Positions 6,450 to 9,250 of a stretch of 9,250 nucleotides of DNA are shown one piece after another. The translations under genes and the position numbers were made by a program. The number at the start of each line of letters is the position of its first letter. The first letter of the stretch is position 1. Source of the stretch: a candidate division TA06 bacterium (GTDB lineage: Bacteria; Ratteibacteria; UBA8468; MWAK01); NCBI GenBank assembly GCA_022704925.1, contig JAKJFK010000057.1, positions 1 through 9,250 on the forward strand, given 5' to 3'. Below the pieces are notes generated by a model. The model worked only from the letters and a program-made list of their open reading frames with translations, had not been told where the DNA came from and did not search any database.

Positions 6450-7208
6450 ATGAACGAAATCAAAATCGCAATCGAACGGCTGAACCTCCATTACGGGAAT
6501 TTCCAGGCGCTCCGGGAGATCAACGCCGCCTTCCCGGCCGGACGGATCACCGCGCTCATCGGCCCGTCCGGCTGCGGAAAATCAAGCCTGCTGCGCTGCC
6601 TGAACCGGATGAACGACCTGGTGCCGGGCGTCCGGGTCGAAGGACGGATCCGCCTGGACGGGGAGGAGATCTCCCGACCGGAGATCGACCTGGTCGGTCT
6701 GCGCAAACGGGTGGGCATGGTCTTCCAGAAACCGAACCCGTTCCCGCTTTCCGTTCGGGAAAATGTCACCTACGGCCTGCGCATCCACAACCTGGCCCCG
6801 AGGGCGGATTGGGACGGGATCGTGGAAGAGAGCCTGCGCCGGGCCTGGCTCTGGAGGGAGTTGAAGGACCGGCTCTGCAGCAACGCCCTCTCCCTGCCGC
6901 TGGACCAGCAGCAGCGCCTGTGCGTCGCCCGGCTGCTGGCCATGAAACCGGAGGTGCTGCTGCTGGACGAACCGGCCAGCGCCCTCGATCCGATCGCAAC
7001 CGAAAAACTTGAGGAACTCCTGCGGGTGCTCAAGCAGGATTACACGGTGGTTATCGTCACCCACAACATGGACCAGGCCGCGCGACTATCCGATTTCTGC
7101 GGTTTTTTTCTGCTCGGAGAAATGCTCGAGTTCGGGGAGACCGCGGCGATGTTCCGGAAACCGGCCCGGCCCGAAACCGAAAACTACATCACCGGCCGGT
7201 TCGGATGA
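6450..7208 (+). CDS. pstB: PstB-type ATPase 2, intact Walker/Q/H loops but degenerate signature (LPLDQ)
   Basis: This second 252-residue PstB paralogue aligns with the first without gaps at every motif. It has A-loop Tyr15, Walker A GPSGCGKS (38-45), canonical Q-loop VFQKPNPFP with Gln93, Walker B VLLLDEP with Glu174, D-loop SALDP and H-loop VTHNM with His205. Only the signature is abnormal: LSGGQ has become LPLDQ at 149-153, so the Ser and both Gly that contact the gamma-phosphate across the dimer are gone, while QQRLC continues normally. Alone as a homodimer it would lack a competent signature in both sites. Paired with PstB1 it would form one complete site. The frame stays aligned on both sides of the change, so it is substitution, not indel. 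The ribosome-binding site is weak, suggesting coupling to pstB1 translation. Confidence 0.92.
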   Translation: MNEIKIAIERLNLHYGNFQALREINAAFPAGRITALIGPSGCGKSSLLRCLNRMNDLVPGVRVEGRIRLDGEEISRPEIDLVGLRKRVGMVFQKPNPFPLSVRENVTYGLRIHNLAPRADWDGIVEESLRRAWLWRELKDRLCSNALSLPLDQQQRLCVARLLAMKPEVLLLDEPASALDPIATEKLEELLRVLKQDYTVVIVTHNMDQAARLSDFCGFFLLGEMLEFGETAAMFRKPARPETENYITGRFG

Positions 7209-7221
7209 GGCGGGCCAATCA

Positions 7222-7230
7222 AGGGGAGGT
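7222..7230 (+). promoter_or_regulatory. strong ribosome-binding site of phoU
   Basis: AGGGGAGGT lies 6 nt before the ATG at 7237. It fixes the phoU start, although the frame is open upstream to 7009 inside pstB2. It is the strongest such site in the operon, which may allow PhoU to be made independently of pstB2 translation. Confidence 0.8.
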
Positions 7231-7236
7231 TGCCAA

Positions 7237-7902
7237 ATGAAGAGGCAGATGGACCTGGAGATGCAGGAACTCAAGCGTCAGCTGATACTCATGGACAGCC
7301 GGGCCGAGGAGGCCATCACCAGGGCCACCCGGGCGCTGGAGCAGCTCTCGCCCGAACTGGCCCAGGAGGTCATCAAAAACGACACGGAAATCGACCGGAT
7401 GGAAAACGAGCTGGAGGAGAAGACCGTCGTTTTCATCGCCCGCCACCAGCCGTTGGCCAGCGACCTGCGCTTTATCGTGATGGTCTCCAAGATCGCCAGC
7501 GAACTGGAACGAATCGCCGACCTGGCGGTGGATATCGCGCAGCGCGCCCTGGAACTGGTCGGCCAGCCGCATATCAAGCCGCTGATCGACATTCCCAAGC
7601 TGACCCGGCTGGCCCAGCAGATGGTCAACAAGTCAATCGAGGCCTTCGTGAACCTTGACGGGGACCTGGCCCGCTTCGTCCGCAGCCAGGATGACCAGGC
7701 GGATTTCCTGCGCGACGCCATCTATCTCGAACTGACCGAGATCATCAGCCGAAACGGCAACCTGGCGCCCCGGGCCATTCCGCTCATCCTGGTCGCCCGC
7801 CACCTCGAACGCATCTGTGACCACGCCACCAACATCGCCGAGGACGTGGTCTTCCTGGCCGAAGCCAAGACGATCAAACATTCCGGCGCCGGCGCCGCCT
7901 GA
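7237..7902 (+). CDS. phoU: PhoU phosphate-signalling regulator
   Basis: The 221-residue, all-helical protein has two PhoU repeats. The metal-binding motifs ERIADLAVDIA (91-101) and ERICDHATNIAEDV (191-204) lie exactly 100 residues apart, each with the E(R)xxD pattern that coordinates iron or manganese clusters in the family. SDLRFIVMVSKIASELERI precedes the first. PhoU is a cytoplasmic peripheral protein that links Pst transporter state to the PhoR/PhoB system and restrains uptake. An upstream extension of the frame reads through pstB2 out of frame and is ignored; the strong ribosome-binding site sets the start at 7237. It is last in the operon, and its stop codon lies in the hairpin shared with the convergent cyclase gene. 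The cognate kinase/regulator must be encoded elsewhere. The C-terminus ends in an Ala/Gly tail that overlaps the hairpin. Confidence 0.93.
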   Translation: MKRQMDLEMQELKRQLILMDSRAEEAITRATRALEQLSPELAQEVIKNDTEIDRMENELEEKTVVFIARHQPLASDLRFIVMVSKIASELERIADLAVDIAQRALELVGQPHIKPLIDIPKLTRLAQQMVNKSIEAFVNLDGDLARFVRSQDDQADFLRDAIYLELTEIISRNGNLAPRAIPLILVARHLERICDHATNIAEDVVFLAEAKTIKHSGAGAA

Positions 7903-7920
7903 GGCCTTCAGGCGCGGCGC
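7892..7920. terminator. GC-rich hairpin at convergent gene ends, likely bidirectional terminator
   Basis: GCGCCGCCTGA (7892-7902) pairs with TCAGGCGCGGCGC (7908-7920) across a 5-nt loop, with a 2-nt bulge in the right arm. Both stop codons, phoU TGA (7900-7902) and the cyclase TGA (7910-7908), lie within the stem. There is no T-tract on either side, so it is not a classical intrinsic terminator, but it could block both transcripts or protect their 3' ends. Confidence 0.5.
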
Positions 7921-9071
7921 AGCCGCGGACCCGGGGGAGGCGCTTCACCATTCCCGCCCCCCCGGCCCCCGGTCCGGGCGCGCTTCTGCTGGTACATCAG
8001 CCGATCGGCCTGAATCAGCAGTTCATCGATTGAAACCGGCTGTTCCGGCGAGAAGATGGCCAGGCCGGTACTGATGGCCAGCTGGTACTTGCGAGCATTG
8101 CCGGCGTTGAACTTATCCAGGCCCCGATTCAGGCGCTCGGTAAGCAGCTTGCTGCTGAAATCGGGGGCGCCGATGGCCAGGACCACGAACTCGTCCCCGC
8201 CGATCCGGGCCACGATATCCGATTCCCGGAAGAGGGTTTTGAGGACGTTGGCGGCGTCGATGATGGCCTGATCTCCCTCCTGGTGGCCGAAGGTATCGTT
8301 GATCTGCTTCAACCCGTTGAGGTCGGCAAAAAGCAGCACCAGGTCCTTCTTTGAGCGTTTTGAAATTTTCATCTGCTGCTCGGCCAGGGTGAAGAAGCCC
8401 CGGCGGTTGTAAAGCCCGGTCAACTCGTCCCGCATCGAGATGGTGCGCAGCTCCTCCTCAAAACGGCGCCGGGAGGTGATGTCGCGCAGCACCGTGACCC
8501 GGACTTCGCGCCCCTGGTAGGGCATCTTGCGGGTCTGGGCCTCGGCGTAAAAAGAAGTCCCGTCCCGCTTGATCATCTGGCATTCCTGGGGCGCGGGATC
8601 CGGTTCGGCATCGTACAGGCGCTGCTGAACCATGCCCCGGTGTTCCGGGATTACCAGTTTTACGAATTCCAGGTTCCGCAGCTCCTCGATCGGATAACCG
8701 AAGATCTCGACGAAGCGCGTGTTGACGTCGAGGATCCGTTCGGCCTCAATCAGGGCCACGCCCTCGAAGGCCGATTCGGAGAGGATCCGGAACCGGGTCT
8801 CGCTTTCAGCGAGAGCCGCCTGCGATTCACGCTGGATGAGAAGGTACCAGAGGATGAGAAAATAAATAAGCGCGGAGGTTCCCAGGATGAAAAGCCAACC
8901 CTTGAAGACGCTGGCCAGTATTAGAATGGCGGGGCTTTTTATGAACCGGAAGAGGAACTCGTCCGTCAGCAGGATCCAGAAGCCGCTGAAAAGTGCGTAA
9001 AGACCGGTAATGACCAGAGCCGGCCAGTTGTTGTTGCTTTGAAGACGAAATTTCAGTAGTCGCCTGAGCAT
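7908..9071 (-). CDS. membrane-anchored PAS-GGDEF diguanylate cyclase
   Basis: The 387-residue protein has two N-terminal membrane helices (about 18-35 and 48-79) of a type common in bacterial GGDEF proteins (WILL-D ... KGWLF pattern). A PAS/PAC sensor follows (about 92-203, with NTRFVEIFGYP and VTVLRDITSRR), then a GGDEF domain (about 210-365). The domain opens with DELTGLYNRRGFF, has metal-binding Asp250 in FADLNGLKQIND, and an intact GGDEF at 291-295. The inhibitory RxxD site, Arg282-Asp285, is five residues before it. It should make cyclic di-GMP from two GTP at the membrane, with product feedback, in response to an unknown PAS ligand. A 22-residue Gly/Pro/Arg-rich tail ends the protein. 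The ATG at 9071 is 16 nt from the nearest ribosome-binding site. It converges on phoU with 5 nt between stops. Confidence 0.92.
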   Translation of the reverse strand: MLRRLLKFRLQSNNNWPALVITGLYALFSGFWILLTDEFLFRFIKSPAILILASVFKGWLFILGTSALIYFLILWYLLIQRESQAALAESETRFRILSESAFEGVALIEAERILDVNTRFVEIFGYPIEELRNLEFVKLVIPEHRGMVQQRLYDAEPDPAPQECQMIKRDGTSFYAEAQTRKMPYQGREVRVTVLRDITSRRRFEEELRTISMRDELTGLYNRRGFFTLAEQQMKISKRSKKDLVLLFADLNGLKQINDTFGHQEGDQAIIDAANVLKTLFRESDIVARIGGDEFVVLAIGAPDFSSKLLTERLNRGLDKFNAGNARKYQLAISTGLAIFSPEQPVSIDELLIQADRLMYQQKRARTGGRGGGNGEAPPPGPRLRRA

Positions 9072-9087
9072 GAGAACGATGGACCTA

Positions 9088-9095
9088 CCTCCTTT
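9088..9095 (-). promoter_or_regulatory. ribosome-binding site upstream of the cyclase, unusually far from the ATG
   Basis: The minus strand reads AAAGGAGG, a near-perfect Shine-Dalgarno sequence, but 16 nt separate it from the ATG at 9071. An in-frame ATC (9080-9078) lies 7 nt after it, three codons before the ATG. Either the spacing is tolerated or initiation uses the rare ATC. Confidence 0.5.
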
Positions 9096-9124
9096 CTTAA
9101 CACCAATCTTTTTGGCAAATCAAC

Positions 9125-9250
9125 TCATTTCGTCGCCGGCGCGTACCGGTAATAATCCTCGGGAACGCTCTTTACGATCTCGTTCACGGCGTTGTCCAGC
9201 ATCACCATCAGGGCCTTCTCCATCGGCGTGTTGCGGTACTTTTCCAGCCC
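9125..9250 (-). CDS. C-terminal fragment of an unidentified protein, possibly CsgG-like
   Basis: Only the last 41 residues are inside the window. They read in one frame from the right edge to a TGA (9127-9125), through NTPMEKALMVMLDNAV and on to PEDYYRYAPATK. The NTPxxxA...AVxxIV pattern recalls the end of CsgG-family outer-membrane secretion lipoproteins, where the last helix has a similar shape, but this is memory-based and weak. The gene is on the same strand as the cyclase, and its stop is 53 nt before the cyclase ATG, so the two may be co-transcribed. No start or domain can be seen. Confidence 0.5.
   Translation of the reverse strand, partial: GLEKYRNTPMEKALMVMLDNAVNEIVKSVPEDYYRYAPATK

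Larger units (their letters stand above)
3171..7902 (+). other. pstS-pstC-pstA-pstB1-pstB2-phoU operon
   Basis: Six plus-strand genes form one phosphate-uptake operon. Stop/start overlaps are 4 nt (pstS/pstC), 4 nt (pstC/pstA) and 8 nt (pstA/pstB1). Gaps are 7 nt (pstB1/pstB2) and 28 nt (pstB2/phoU). The order is the usual pstSCAB-phoU with the ATPase gene duplicated and diverged. No phoB/phoR two-component genes lie in the window. The unit ends at a GC hairpin shared with the convergent gene. Confidence 0.9.

Noticed and set aside
7009-7236. N-terminal extension of phoU reading through the end of pstB2
   Set aside because: It overlaps pstB2 in another frame and has no PhoU similarity. The strong ribosome-binding site at 7222-7230 places the start at 7237.
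7885-7896. GGCGCCGGCGCC palindrome
   Set aside because: It lies within phoU coding for a Gly/Ala stretch and is explained by GC-rich codons.
9096-9124. Intrinsic terminator before the cyclase gene
   Set aside because: A CCAA/TTGG pairing around five bases is too short and lacks a GC stem or T-tract. The two genes may be co-transcribed.

Overview
The window is GC-rich, densely coding bacterial DNA with tight gene packing (4-8 nt overlaps inside the pst cluster, 5 nt between convergent genes). It contains no rRNA, tRNA, transposase, CRISPR array or other sign of recent mobility. The lineage cannot be fixed from this sequence alone. A 2-oxoacid:ferredoxin oxidoreductase gamma subunit hints at an anaerobic or ferredoxin-based metabolism. 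The variant IMP-dehydrogenase-like N-terminus at the left edge is of a type I associate with deep-branching, often uncultured, GC-rich bacteria (inference from memory).

Left block, positions 1-3024, all on the minus strand. In transcription order it holds a stand-alone POR/KOR gamma subunit (3024-2455), a galactokinase (2433-1327), a GalE/WbpP-type nucleotide-sugar epimerase (1185-244) and the start of an IMP dehydrogenase-related gene (205 to beyond the left edge). GalK and GalE would handle galactose or UDP-sugars; no galT is visible. An AT-rich island upstream of galE may be a second, internal promoter.

Divergent control region, positions 3025-3170. Two outward-facing TATAAT boxes sit here, one for the leftward gene (extended -10) and one about 20 nt before the pstS start codon. 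An imperfect inverted repeat lies between them.

Central block, positions 3171-7902, plus strand. This is one operon: pstS-pstC-pstA-pstB1-pstB2-phoU, a high-affinity phosphate ABC importer with its PhoU regulator. Its remarkable feature is two adjacent PstB ATPases of identical length with complementary motif defects. PstB1 keeps LSGGQ but has lost the A-loop Tyr, Q-loop Gln, Walker B Glu (now Asp) and H-loop His. PstB2 keeps all of those but its LSGGQ has become LPLDQ. In a head-to-tail heterodimer this gives one complete and one dead ATP site, the arrangement known from asymmetric exporters such as TAP1/TAP2. I regard it as the main discovery candidate of the window.

Right block, positions 7908-9250, minus strand. 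A membrane-anchored PAS-GGDEF diguanylate cyclase faces the pst operon tail to tail. The two stop codons lie within one strong GC hairpin. Upstream of the cyclase, the C-terminus of another gene (possibly CsgG-like) enters from the right edge.
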